A DNA stretch of 64,000 bases from contig JARLJW010000057.1 in NCBI GenBank assembly GCA_031290985.1, positions 62,001-126,000 on the forward strand, in the 5' to 3' direction. This document shows, one piece after another, positions 36,177-45,100 of the stretch. Positions within the stretch are counted from its first letter, which is position 1; each line of letters starts with the position of its first letter. The DNA comes from Verrucomicrobiia bacterium (lineage in GTDB: Bacteria > Verrucomicrobiota > Verrucomicrobiia > Limisphaerales > UBA11358). The notes beneath the pieces are model-generated. The model saw nothing but the letters and a program-made list of their open reading frames with translations. It was not told the DNA's origin and ran no database searches. The position numbers were made by a program, and so were the translations under genes.

Positions 36177-36335
36177 TTGGCCGTTGCCCAAAATATGTTA
36201 TAAAGGAAATGTCTCTGGCATTAGGGTTGGTGCAGCGGACACACTAGGTCAATGCTTGCCAGGGATCTTCTTAAGTGGCATTGGCCCCTTCTGAGCGTAG
36301 CTGGCGGTCGCGTTTTGTCCGCAACCGCCGTTTTC
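36177..36335 (+). ncRNA. Candidate small RNA unit (promoter to terminator-like hairpin)
   Basis: TTGGCC (36177-36182), a 16-bp spacer and TATAAA (36199-36204) could form a promoter. About 100 bases later GGCGGT-C-GCG pairs with CGC-A-ACCGCC (36303-36329, one C/A mismatch), followed by GTTTTCTG. The transcript would be roughly 120-130 nt. There is no family match that I recognise. Confidence 0.25.
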
Positions 36336-36445
36336 TGACCGGCACATAGGACCGGCTGGAAATCATGACACGGCTTTTGTGGCTCCCCGGGCGCGGCTGA
36401 CGACAGCCTCCTTGCGTGGTGGATAACTACTGGTTGAAAAATCGG

Positions 36446-36460
36446 GTCACTTATAGTCTG
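36446..36460 (+). promoter_or_regulatory. 15-bp shared element, copy 1 (GTCACTTATAGTCTG)
   Basis: An identical 15-mer occurs at 41940-41954. Both copies are on the plus strand upstream of signalling genes and contain TATAGT, a good -10 box. No convincing -35 box is shared, so an extended -10 or an activator-dependent promoter is possible. Confidence 0.45.
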
Positions 36461-36499
36461 TTGTATGGTGATCACCGAATCGTTACGATTTAAAAAATT

Positions 36500-37201
36500 G
36501 TGCGTAAAATTGACGTAAAAAAGAGCTTTGGCGAGACCGTCAAGAAATTGAGGAACCATCTGGGGATCTCGCAAGAGGATCTGGCGGAGCGTGCCGATTT
36601 GCATCGAACCTATATTTCGGATGTGGAACGGGGTTCGCGGAACCTCTCGCTGGAAAACATCGAACGGCTGGCCCACGCGCTGGAGGTCAGCGTGGCCGCC
36701 TTGTTTGCCGCGAAAGAAATCACCCAGCCGGACAAGGCAGCCAGGCAGGTGTGGGCCGACACGTGCAATGACATTTTGTTTGTGGAGGACAACGCCGATG
36801 ACGTCGAGCTGGCCACGCGGGCGCTAAAACGCGCGAATATAGCCAACTGCATCCGGGTGGTGAGCGATGGGGCGGCGGCGCTGGATTTTCTTTTTTGCAC
36901 CGGGGAATTTGCCTACCGGCAACGCGATGACCACCCGGGACTCGTCCTGTTGGATGTGGGGCTGCCGAAGGTTGATGGCATCGAGGTGTTGCGGCGGATC
37001 AAGAGCGATGATGCGCTGCGGACGATCCCCGTGATCATGCTGACGGCATCGGACAATTACCGGGATTTTGCTGCCGCCAAGCGGTTGGGGGCGGACGGGT
37101 ACATCGTCAAACCGGTGGGTTTTCAAAATTTGAGCGAGGTAACACCGGCGCTGAACCTGCAGTGGGCGCTGCTGAAAACCTCCCAAAAACCAAGCCCCTG
37201 A
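36500..37201 (+). CDS. XRE helix-turn-helix fused to a CheY-like receiver
   Basis: This 233-residue protein starts at a GTG. Residues 10-70 form an HTH_3/XRE domain (FGETVKKLRNHLGISQEDLAE, then RTYISDVERG), and residues 90-220 form a receiver with acidic E96/D97, phospho-acceptor D152 (LVLLDVGLPKVDG) and a conserved Lys in YIVKPV. In most response regulators the receiver precedes the output domain, so DNA-binding domain first is unusual. The receiver resembles the single-domain receivers (Rcp1-like) that accompany PAS kinases, one of which is at 45885. No Shine-Dalgarno sequence precedes the GTG. Confidence 0.85.
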   Translation: MRKIDVKKSFGETVKKLRNHLGISQEDLAERADLHRTYISDVERGSRNLSLENIERLAHALEVSVAALFAAKEITQPDKAARQVWADTCNDILFVEDNADDVELATRALKRANIANCIRVVSDGAAALDFLFCTGEFAYRQRDDHPGLVLLDVGLPKVDGIEVLRRIKSDDALRTIPVIMLTASDNYRDFAAAKRLGADGYIVKPVGFQNLSEVTPALNLQWALLKTSQKPSP

Positions 37202-37246
37202 GCGGCTGTTCCCGGCGGGGCGGCGCATGGTAATTTACCTGGAAGC

Positions 37247-37462
37247 CTAAAGCAGCCGGTGCAAATTCTTGAGCGCGATGACCAATACGGCGCCAAAGGC
37301 GGCGATAACGGCCATGGCGCCAAAGAAAAGGCACAGGCCAGCCAGGGCTTTGAGCATGGGTTTGATGTCAGTCTGACGCCCTTCTAAAAAGCGCATCTGC
37401 TCCTCAGTGCAGCTGGCTTGATCACGTCGCATGTCCGGCAGGAATGGTTGGTTGTCGCTCAT
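37247..37462 (-). CDS. Small single-helix membrane protein, hypothetical
   Basis: This 71-residue protein has a charged N-terminal half (MSDNQPFLPDMRRDQASC) and one hydrophobic helix at about residues 40-66 (LAGLCLFFGAMAVIAAFGAVLV). I do not recognise a family. Its ATG is 16 bp downstream of the stop of the 66-residue ORF on the same strand, so the two may form a small operon. It is convergent with the XRE-receiver gene. Confidence 0.45.
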   Translation of the reverse strand: MSDNQPFLPDMRRDQASCTEEQMRFLEGRQTDIKPMLKALAGLCLFFGAMAVIAAFGAVLVIALKNLHRLL

Positions 37463-37478
37463 TTCAGTGGCGGGATTG

Positions 37479-37679
37479 TCATTCTAAAATACGGATCGGT
37501 CCTGGCAGGGCCCAGTTGCAAAAAGCCTCGTACCATTTACCTGCTTGGTCCTGGTAGGCCATGCAGCGAAAGCCAATGCCTTGAACCCAAAAAAATTCCA
37601 CGGTGAAGGGCGAGGATTCGCTACAGACTTCGACCATCAGCCGCGTCTGCTCGGGCTGCCTAACGGTTTGGTGTGTCAT
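37479..37679 (-). CDS. Small hypothetical protein
   Basis: This 66-residue protein has no signal peptide or membrane segment: MTHQTVRQPEQTRLMVEVCS, then SSPFTVEFFWVQGIGFRCMA, ending GPIRILE. It is rich in aromatic residues and has three Cys. No family was recognised. The composition looks protein-like and it pairs with the membrane ORF downstream, but coding status is unproven. Confidence 0.4.
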   Translation of the reverse strand: MTHQTVRQPEQTRLMVEVCSESSPFTVEFFWVQGIGFRCMAYQDQAGKWYEAFCNWALPGPIRILE

Positions 37680-37731
37680 GGCGATAGGTAATTAATTGTG
37701 TTTTAACCTTAACGTGAAGCCGGGGCGTCCG

Positions 37732-37748
37732 ACAACTGCCCCTTGGGG
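37732..37748 (+). repeat. 17-bp direct repeat, copy 1 (ACAACTGCCCCTTGGGG)
   Basis: It is identical to 37932-37948. Each copy can fold as a small hairpin, with CCCC facing GGGG. Confidence 0.7.
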
Positions 37749-37789
37749 AAGCTTGCGGCCATAGGACAGAGGCTGTCTTAACATGAAAA

Positions 37790-37851
37790 ATCCGGGCAGT
37801 GGCCACGAAGGGGGGTTGCATCCTCGTAAATTGGCGACCGACTGCCCGGAT
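37790..37851. ncRNA. Candidate structured element between the 17-bp repeats
   Basis: ATCCGGGCAGT (37790-37800) pairs perfectly with ACTGCCCGGAT (37841-37851). The 40-nt interior can form a weaker inner stem (ACGAAGG with CCTCGT, one bulge). Strand and transcription are unknown. No riboswitch consensus was recognised. Confidence 0.3.
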
Positions 37852-37931
37852 CAACGATCAAAACCAAGCTTGCTCAAGAGACTTGGAGTTTAAAAAATGA
37901 AGCCTCACAATACCAACGGACAGGCAGGCCA

Positions 37932-37948
37932 ACAACTGCCCCTTGGGG
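37932..37948 (+). repeat. 17-bp direct repeat, copy 2
   Basis: The same 17-mer as 37732-37748. Here it continues into CAG, giving a perfect CTGCCC-CTTG-GGGCAG hairpin. Confidence 0.7.
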
Positions 37949-38016
37949 CAGGTGGGTAAACGCGGTGTAACTGTTGCTGGCTGGAGATGGCTGGAAACGC
38001 AGGAAATGGTGAGCCA

Positions 38017-38664
38017 CTAATTTTTAGGCACCCGGAACAACCCGGCTTCGTCGACCAGCCGGGTGAGTTCGGCCACGGACTGCACCTTTAATTTTCGTGT
38101 GATGTTGGTCCGGTGCAGCTTGACGGTGCGGAGGTTGATGTCGAGGTCGGCTGCAATCTCTTTGTTCATCCGTCCGCGGACGACGTGGCTGAGAACTTCC
38201 ATCTCCCGCTCGCTGAGTTCGCCGAACTGGCCGCGCGAAACCCGCTGGCGCGCCCGCGTCTCCCGTTCACGCTGGTTTTGCTCCAGCGCCCGCTCAATGG
38301 CCTCAAGCAATTTTTCCTTGGGTGAAATCTTCATCAAAAAATCCACGGCCCCACCCTGCATGGCTTTCACCGTCGTGGGGATGTCGCCCTGGCCGGTCAA
38401 AAAAATGACCGGCAGCGGGTTGTCGGTCTCCCTTAATGCGGCCTGCAATTCCATGCCATCGAGTTCCGGCATGTGCAAATCGGAGACCACGCAGCCGGAG
38501 AGCGCCGGACTGAGCCGGTCCAAAAACTCCTGCGCTGACATGAAAGTTTCCACCGGATAGCCGACGGCGCGCAGCAGGCGCGAGACCGAGCGCAGGAACG
38601 ACGCATCATCGTCCACGATATAGATCGTGGGTGGCGTGGCGGGCGGGACGACCGTCATGACCAC
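38017..38664 (-). CDS. FixJ-family response regulator
   Basis: This 215-residue regulator has a receiver with D18-D20 and phospho-acceptor D62 (GCVVSDLHMPELDG), and a LuxR-type helix-turn-helix at about 145-205 (LSEREMEVLSHVVRGRMNKEI). The GTG at 38664 is favoured because GAGG, overlapping the kinase stop codon, lies eight bases upstream; an ATG at 38658 is an alternative. It follows the FixL-like kinase gene on the same strand and should be its partner. Target genes are not identifiable. Confidence 0.9.
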   Translation of the reverse strand: MVMTVVPPATPPTIYIVDDDASFLRSVSRLLRAVGYPVETFMSAQEFLDRLSPALSGCVVSDLHMPELDGMELQAALRETDNPLPVIFLTGQGDIPTTVKAMQGGAVDFLMKISPKEKLLEAIERALEQNQRERETRARQRVSRGQFGELSEREMEVLSHVVRGRMNKEIAADLDINLRTVKLHRTNITRKLKVQSVAELTRLVDEAGLFRVPKN

Positions 38665-38674
38665 AGATTAAACC

Positions 38675-40579
38675 TCAATTCGGCAGAGGCAAGTCGCCAG
38701 CGTTCACTTTTTCCAGACCGGCGGGCGGGAGGATGAAGGTGAAGGTGGTGCCATCCATGGCGCTGCTTTCCATCCAGATATCGCCGCCATGCGCCTCAAT
38801 GATGGTGCGGGAGATGGCCAGCCCCATGCCCATGCCGTTGGACTTGGTGGTGAAGAAAGGTTCGAAGACATGGGCTGCGTCATTCGGGGAGATTCCGGTG
38901 CCGTAGTCGGTCACGGCCACCAATAAATTTCTATTTTTGGTCTCCAGGACCCGCACGACGAGCGACCGCCTAGGCTTGGGGACGTTATTCATGGCGTCCA
39001 TGCCGTTCAAGATCAGGTTGAGCAGGACCTGTTGCAAATGTACGCGGTCGCCCCGGGCGGCCGGCAGATGTGATGGCACATGGAGCGTGATCTTCACCTG
39101 CCGTTGTTTGATGTCGGCTTGCGCCAAGGCAATGGTGTCATCGATCAGTTCGCGCAAGTCGAGGTTGCCGAGGGTGAGATTGCGGCGTTTGTACAGGCCG
39201 CGCAGGCGGCCGATGACATTCACGGCCCGTTTATCGTCGCGACGGATATCGGCCAAGATTGCGCGAACCTCCTCCAAGTTGGGCTGGCTGCCTTGCAGGA
39301 AGATTTCCGCGGCCTCGGCATTCCGCAAAATCGCGCCCAGCGGCTGGTTTAGTTCATGGGTCAGGGCGGAGGCGAGCTGACCCATCGTGGAAATCCTGGC
39401 TACATGGGCGAGTTCGGTGCGTTGCCGGAGAATCTCGGCCTCGGCGCGCCGGCGATGGCCGCGTTGCGCCAGCAGCCCGGCGATGGTCAGCGCCTGCGCC
39501 ACCAAAATCGTGCCCAAGGAGAGGATCAAAGTGCGGTGGGTTTCCCAGAGGGAATGCGGGCGATAATGGATCAAAGTCCCTGCGGGCAGCCGGTCGGGCT
39601 TGATCTCCCAGCGTTGCAGGGACCGCCAGTCCACCACTGGAATGCCGCTGGTACGCACCTCGACGGGGAGGTTGCTGATGGAGGCGCCGGCCAGCACCTG
39701 GGAGGAAAGGCGGCCCACGTCGGTGCCGAGATTCTCCATGTCAATCACGTTGCCGCCAACTGCGCCGCTCCCGATGGACCCGGCTCCGAGCACATAGACA
39801 GGCACGGCGGCGGATGGGGCCAGGGATTGGGCGATCTGCGAGGTGTAAAACGGCTGGCCGGTGATATCACGCTGCACCGAGGCCAGCAGAATCACCGTGC
39901 CCGGGGGCAAAGACTTGGCATCCTCACAAACATCCGCAACCGGGCGGTTGGTCCAGAACTCAAAGTTCACACCAACGATGGATGGGGCGATGTCCGCGAT
40001 CCGGGCAAGGGTCGCGTGGTCGGCTTTTGAAGCGCCGCCGATGACGACCACGCGGCGGGTTTCGGGCTGCAACTGAAAGATGAATCTCAGGGTGCCTTGA
40101 ATATCGAAGCGCTGAAAAATCCCCGTGAACGGAGGGGCGCCGGGCTCGTCCGGCAGATCCAAGTCGTTGACCACGACAAAGACGAGGGGAAGATTGGTGA
40201 CCAGGGACGATGGCAGTTGCCGTGCCAGTTGGAAATCGCGCGACATGAACGTGAGCACGAGGTCCAGATGCTGTCCGGCGTAGCGGTTTTTAATGTAATC
40301 TTGGAACTGGCGGTAATGTCTCGGGTTGGGGAAGCGGCCGGCGTCCAGGCTTTCGGTGTAGAACTCAATTGGGTTGGTGCCATCCCTGCGCATCTCGGCC
40401 CGCACGGCCTGTTCCATCATCACATTGCCGGGCAAATCCCTCGATTCGTTGAAAATTAGCAGGACTTTTTTGGCGGCGGAATCATTCGCACGGGAAACAA
40501 GATTGGAGGTTTGCGCGGAGCCGTCCCGCGTTGAGAACAGCGCAAACCAGCAAACCAGCAAAACCTGGACCACAATCAT
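38675..40579 (-). CDS. Sensor histidine kinase with ABC-substrate-binding-like sensor domain
   Basis: This 634-residue kinase has a signal-peptide-like N-terminus (MIVVQVLLVCWFALF). Residues about 40-320 resemble the periplasmic ABC substrate-binding-like (type 1 fold) sensor domain: LLIFNESRDLPGN, DLVLTFMSRDF, RRVVVIGGASKAD. A membrane helix follows (LILSLGTILVAQALTIAGLL), then a coiled linker, HisKA with H408 (LTHELNQPLGAIL), and HATPase with N box NLILNGMDAM, DYGTGIS and FFTTKSNGMGMGLAI. The GAILRNAEAAE type is FixL/DctB-like. An upstream TTG at 40627 is a less likely start. It probably senses a small periplasmic ligand and signals to the FixJ-type regulator 10 bp downstream. Confidence 0.88.
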   Translation of the reverse strand: MIVVQVLLVCWFALFSTRDGSAQTSNLVSRANDSAAKKVLLIFNESRDLPGNVMMEQAVRAEMRRDGTNPIEFYTESLDAGRFPNPRHYRQFQDYIKNRYAGQHLDLVLTFMSRDFQLARQLPSSLVTNLPLVFVVVNDLDLPDEPGAPPFTGIFQRFDIQGTLRFIFQLQPETRRVVVIGGASKADHATLARIADIAPSIVGVNFEFWTNRPVADVCEDAKSLPPGTVILLASVQRDITGQPFYTSQIAQSLAPSAAVPVYVLGAGSIGSGAVGGNVIDMENLGTDVGRLSSQVLAGASISNLPVEVRTSGIPVVDWRSLQRWEIKPDRLPAGTLIHYRPHSLWETHRTLILSLGTILVAQALTIAGLLAQRGHRRRAEAEILRQRTELAHVARISTMGQLASALTHELNQPLGAILRNAEAAEIFLQGSQPNLEEVRAILADIRRDDKRAVNVIGRLRGLYKRRNLTLGNLDLRELIDDTIALAQADIKQRQVKITLHVPSHLPAARGDRVHLQQVLLNLILNGMDAMNNVPKPRRSLVVRVLETKNRNLLVAVTDYGTGISPNDAAHVFEPFFTTKSNGMGMGLAISRTIIEAHGGDIWMESSAMDGTTFTFILPPAGLEKVNAGDLPLPN

Positions 40580-40910
40580 GTTCGGTCGCCGAGACACAAG
40601 CAAAGGGAAATGTTGGGGTTCGATCAATCAGCTTCAAGGCTATCCGTGATGGTGGCATTTTCAATGCTTTTCACGGCGGGTTGCGGTACACAAACATGCG
40701 AACAGCCCCCGGCAGTAGGCCGGCTTGATGGCGGACGATATTGCCGGCCGGGAGGGAGGCGGGGTGAAAAAGTTTCGGGTGATTTGTTAAAAATGCGATC
40801 CGGAACGATTCGTCATTTGACAGAACGCAATGACGGGTTAATGTCAATCATTCGAAGCGACAACCGGCTGATCTTGGGGAAACTTTAAACTGGGGAAAAG
40901 AAAGGGTGTC
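40580..40910. other. 331-bp divergent intergenic region
   Basis: It lies between the FixL-like kinase (minus) and the receiver-PAS gene (plus). A frame from 40649 would encode a short lipoprotein-like peptide (lipobox LFTAGC), but I do not support it as a gene. An AAAGGG ribosome site precedes 40911. No other motif stands out. Confidence 0.4.
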
Positions 40911-41918
40911 ATGCCAAAGCCGTTGCATATATTACTTGTTGAAGATTCTGAGGTGGATGCGGAATTGTTGCTGGCGGAACTCAAGTTCAAGGATTACAAG
41001 CCAATCCATCGCCGGGTCCAGTCCGCGTGGGAATTACAAGCCGCCCTTGCGCAGCACGAATGGGACGTGGTTGTCTCGGATTACTACCTGCCGCAGTTCA
41101 GCGGCCCGGAGGCGCTCAAGCTGGTGCAGGAATCAAAAAACGACGTTCCATTCATCATGATTTCTGGCGTTTGCGGGGAGGAGGTGGCGGTGCAGGTCAT
41201 GAAGGCGGGGGCGGACGATTTCATCCTCAAGAGCAATTTTTCCCGACTGGCACCGGCCATCGAGCGCGAACTGGAAGCGGCGCGCCAGCGACACGAGCAG
41301 GCGCGGGCGGAAACCGCGATGCGCCATCTGGCGGCAATCGTTGAATCCAGCGAGGACGCCATATACAGCAAAAACCTGGACAGCATAATTGTGAGCTGGA
41401 ACCGGGCGGCGGAACGAATTTTTGGTTACCGGGCCGAGGAGATTGTCGGGCACTCCATCGTGAAGCTGTTTCCGTTGAATCAGCGGGATGAATTGCTGGA
41501 CATCATGTCGGCCGTCCGCCGCAGCGAACTGGTCGGATTCAAAGACACCTACCGGAAGCGCAAGGACGGTGTGATCATTCCGGTGTCGGTTGCGATCTCG
41601 CCGATCAAAGACGGTCATGGCAGCGTCATCGGGGCCTCGACCATTGCGCGGGACATGACGGCGAAAAAGCAGGCTGAGGAGGAACGCCTCACCTTGATCG
41701 AAGATCTTACCAAGGCGCTGGAGCGCGTCAAAACCCTCACTGGTCTGCTGCCCATCTGCGCCTCGTGCAAAAGCATCCGCAATGATGACGGCTACTGGCA
41801 GAAGGTCGAGGCCTATCTCTGCCAGCATTCGGATGTCAGACTCACCCACTCGATCTGCCCGGAATGCAGCCGGAAATATTTTGCAGATTTTCTGGGGGGC
41901 GATCCGGCGCCGAAATGA
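40911..41918 (+). CDS. Receiver-PAS protein with C-terminal four-cysteine motif
   Basis: This 335-residue protein has a receiver at residues 5-125 with E11/D12 and phospho-acceptor D57 (VVVSDYYLPQ), then a PAS domain at about 135-260 (IVESSEDAIYSKNL, then GASTIARDMT). A coiled linker leads to LLPICASCKSIRNDDGYW and HSICPECSRKYF. The two C-x2-C pairs are a recurrent C-terminal module of response regulators, possibly metal- or redox-sensing. There is no kinase or DNA-binding domain. AAAGGGTGTC before the ATG is a good ribosome site. It opens a run of signalling genes to 49104. Confidence 0.85.
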   Translation: MPKPLHILLVEDSEVDAELLLAELKFKDYKPIHRRVQSAWELQAALAQHEWDVVVSDYYLPQFSGPEALKLVQESKNDVPFIMISGVCGEEVAVQVMKAGADDFILKSNFSRLAPAIERELEAARQRHEQARAETAMRHLAAIVESSEDAIYSKNLDSIIVSWNRAAERIFGYRAEEIVGHSIVKLFPLNQRDELLDIMSAVRRSELVGFKDTYRKRKDGVIIPVSVAISPIKDGHGSVIGASTIARDMTAKKQAEEERLTLIEDLTKALERVKTLTGLLPICASCKSIRNDDGYWQKVEAYLCQHSDVRLTHSICPECSRKYFADFLGGDPAPK

Positions 41919-41939
41919 ACGGCCGGCCGGGCAAAGCCT

Positions 41940-41954
41940 GTCACTTATAGTCTG
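41940..41954 (+). promoter_or_regulatory. 15-bp shared element, copy 2 (GTCACTTATAGTCTG)
   Basis: It is identical to 36446-36460. It lies 215 bp upstream of the seven-PAS kinase and 21 bp after the receiver-PAS gene. The same TATAGTCTG core suggests a common promoter type for the XRE-receiver and the kinase operon. Confidence 0.45.
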
Positions 41955-42169
41955 AATCAGAACAGATTTTCAGGGTTGCAATTTTGCGCGCAGTTCTCTA
42001 TCCACCTTTCAAGCCAGTCAGTGGGTTTCCGGTGGGAAATGTGTATGATTGAGCAAAGTTGTTTTGGAAAAGTCGACCGCCTGTCCTTTTTATGTGACGG
42101 GATTGCGCCAAACTTGTTCCAAAAAGCAATTCGCCGGACGGCAATTTTTTCTTCAAAGAAAGGGGCGTC

Positions 42170-45100
42170 ATGAATTTACAGGCCCCAACAGCTTCAATCT
42201 GGCGCACCTGGTGGATGGGGTATGTCTGCGCCGTGGTGACGACGTCGGTGGCGGTGTGGCTGCGGCTGGCGGCCGGCTATCATCCGGGTGATCCGCCGTT
42301 GTTGCTGCTGTTGCTCATCCCAATCGCATTCAGCGCCTATGTCGGCGGTTTGGGGGCGGGATTGCTGGCGACCGCCGTGGCGGCGGCGGAAGGGAGCTAC
42401 TATTTTCTGCCGCCGCTGCATTCCGTGGCGACGAACCGCAATAACACCCCGGGCCTGGTGTCATTGATTTTTGTCGGTGTGTTCATCAGCGTGCTCATGA
42501 GATTGCTGAGGTCGAACCGGGACCGGTTGACAACGGCGCTGGCCCATGCCGATGAGCTGAGGGCGGCGCTGGATGAACATGCCATCGTCGCCATCACGGA
42601 TCCGGCGGGCCGGATTGTTTATGTGAACGACAAGTTTTGCGACATCTCCAAATACGCGCGCGAGGAATTGATGGGCCAGGATCACCGCCTCATCAACTCC
42701 GGCCACCATCCGAAGGAATTCATCCGCGGGTTGTGGCAGACGATTGCGAGCGGAAAAGTCTGGCATGGTGAAATCAAGAACCGGGCCAAGGACGGCACGT
42801 TCTACTGGGTGGATACAACGATCGTGCCATTCCTGAACGGCGAGGGCAAACCCCGCCAGTATGTCGCCATCCGTGCGGACATCACCGAGCGCAAACAGGC
42901 CGAGGAGCGGGCCGTCTGGCTGGCTTCCTTTCCCGAACGAAATCCAAATCCGATCGTGGAACTGGATGTGGCTCAGAATGCCATCTGCTACGCGAACCCG
43001 GCGGCGCGCCAGTTGTTTCCGGACTTGGAGGATCTAAAGTTGTCACATCCGCTGCTGGCCGGATTGCGGGAAGCCGCCCGGAACCTGCTGGATGAGGGCA
43101 AAGACTTGATGCGGCGGGAGATAGAAATCGGCGAATCATCCTATTCACAAACCATCAGTTGCAACCATGAAGACCGGCGCTTGCGCATATACAGCACTGA
43201 TGTCACCGAGCGCAAGCTGGCGAAGGTGGCGGCGGAGCGGGAACAGGAGCGCTTCAAATTGATTTTTGAATCGGTGCCGGTGGGCATCGCCTTCGCCGTT
43301 CATCATCCGGATGGAACCATGAGCCGCATCATCAACGACGCTCATTTGCGCATCTGCGGTCTCACACCGGAGCAGGACCAGATACCGGGGATCTATGTCC
43401 GCCTGCGTCATCCCGATGACTCGGCGCGTCAGGATGAGTTGTACCACCAGGCGCTGGCCGGCAAGCTCAGTGAGTTTTCAATGGAGAAGCGTTATGTCCG
43501 GTTTGACGGGCAAGTGGTCTGGGTGGTCTTTTCGTACCGGCGGCTGCCGCGGACGGACGGCGGGTTTGAGGAGGTGACCACGGTGGTGGACATCACGGAA
43601 CGCAGGCGGGCGGAAGAAATGCAGCAACGCCTGGCGGACATCGTCAATTCCTCCGATGACGCCATCATCAGCAAAACCCTGGAGGGGATCATCACGAGCT
43701 GGAATCCGGGGGCGGAAAAGATTTTCGGATATGCGTCAGCCGAAGCCGTCGGCCGGCCGATCTTGATGATATTCCCGCCGGAACACTTCAAGGACGAGGC
43801 GGACATTCTGGCGCGCATCTCCCGGGGTGAAAGCCTGGAACATTATGAAACGGTGCGGGTGCGGAAAGACGGGGCGCGGGTGAATGTTTCCGTGACCGTG
43901 TCGCCGATCACCGACGGTAAGGGCAAAATCATTGGCGCCTCGAAGATTGCGCGGGATATCACGGCACGCAAACAGGTTGAGAACAAGTTGAAAGAGAGCG
44001 AGGCGCGCTTTCGCGCGCTCTTTGAGCAGGCCCCCATCGGCATCGCGCAGGGCGATATCGCCACGATCAGCTTCATCAGCGTGAACCAGCGTTTTTGTGA
44101 AATCGTCGGCTACCCGCAGGCCGAGCTGATGCGGATGAATTTCAAGCAGTTCACCCACCCGGATGACCTGCCGGCGGACTTGGACAACATGGCGCGGATG
44201 GTCGCGGGCGAGATTCGCCACTACCGGATGGAGAAGCGCTACCTCCAAAAAAACGGTGGCGTGGTATGGGTCTCGCTGACCATCGTGCCGCTCTGGGCCC
44301 CGGGTGAAAACCCTGGGCTGTACATGGCGGTGGTGGAAGACATAACGCAGCGCAAACAGGCGGTCGAAGCCCTGCGCGAATCACAGGCATTGTATCATTC
44401 CCTGGTGGAGCAGATGCCGGCGGGAATTTTCCGCAAGGATGCGGCGGGCCGCTATGTTTTCGTAAGCCGGGCGTTTTGCCAGTTAAAGGCGATGAAGCCG
44501 GAGGAATTTCTGGGCAAGACGGCGCTGGAACTGGGATTGGAGGACGCCGGGCTGGCTGACAACGGGTCGAGCCATCATGCGCAAATCATGCAAACCGGCA
44601 GGCAGATCGAAGTGGAAGAGGAATATGTGCGGGCCGACGGCAGGAAATTCCTTTTTCAGGTCGTGAAATCGCCGGTGTTCGACGCCACCGGTGAAATCAC
44701 GGGCTCGCAAGGCGTTATGTTTGATGCGACGGCCCGCAAGCAGGCCGAGCTGGAAGCCCGCGAGTCGGAGGCGCGGTATCGCCTGCTGTTCGACACGCTC
44801 ATTGAAGGATTTTGCACGATTGAGATGATTTTTGACGCGGACAGCCGGCCTGTGGACTACCGTTTCCTGGAGATCAACCCGGCGTTTGAGACGCAAACCG
44901 GATTGCATGGCGCGCAGGGAAGATTGATGCGGAATCTGGCCCCCGACCACGAGGCGCATTGGTTCGAGATTTACGGAAAGGTCGCGATGACCGGCGAGCC
45001 GGTGCATTTTGAGAACGAAGCCAAGGCCCTCGGGCGTTATTATGACGTGCACGCTTACCGGATCGGCGAGCCGGCAGAGCGGAGGGTCGCCATTCTGTTC

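Larger units (their letters stand above)
36065..36499. other. 435-bp intergenic region with a possible small RNA
   Basis: No supported protein gene is seen between the LysR start and the XRE-receiver start. The region holds a promoter-like pair at 36177-36204, a strong hairpin at 36303-36329, and a 15-bp element at 36446-36460 that recurs upstream of the large PAS kinase. Confidence 0.5.
37680..38016. other. 337-bp intergenic region with repeats and inverted repeats
   Basis: No supported protein gene is seen. It holds two copies of ACAACTGCCCCTTGGGG exactly 200 bp apart, with an 11-bp perfect inverted repeat between them. Confidence 0.55.

Noticed and set aside
37790..37851. tRNA-like folding of the stem between the 17-bp repeats
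   Set aside because: The GGTTGCATCC segment resembles a T arm but is followed by 28 further bases before the acceptor-like strand and lacks the T-loop and anticodon arm.
37660..37854. Minus-strand 64-residue frame over the repeat region
   Set aside because: It overlaps the structured repeats and the start of the 66-residue ORF and has no recognisable protein features.
40649..40888. Short lipoprotein-like frame with lipobox LFTAGC in the kinase/receiver-PAS gap
   Set aside because: No ribosome site, Arg-rich atypical tail and no family; the lipobox may be chance.
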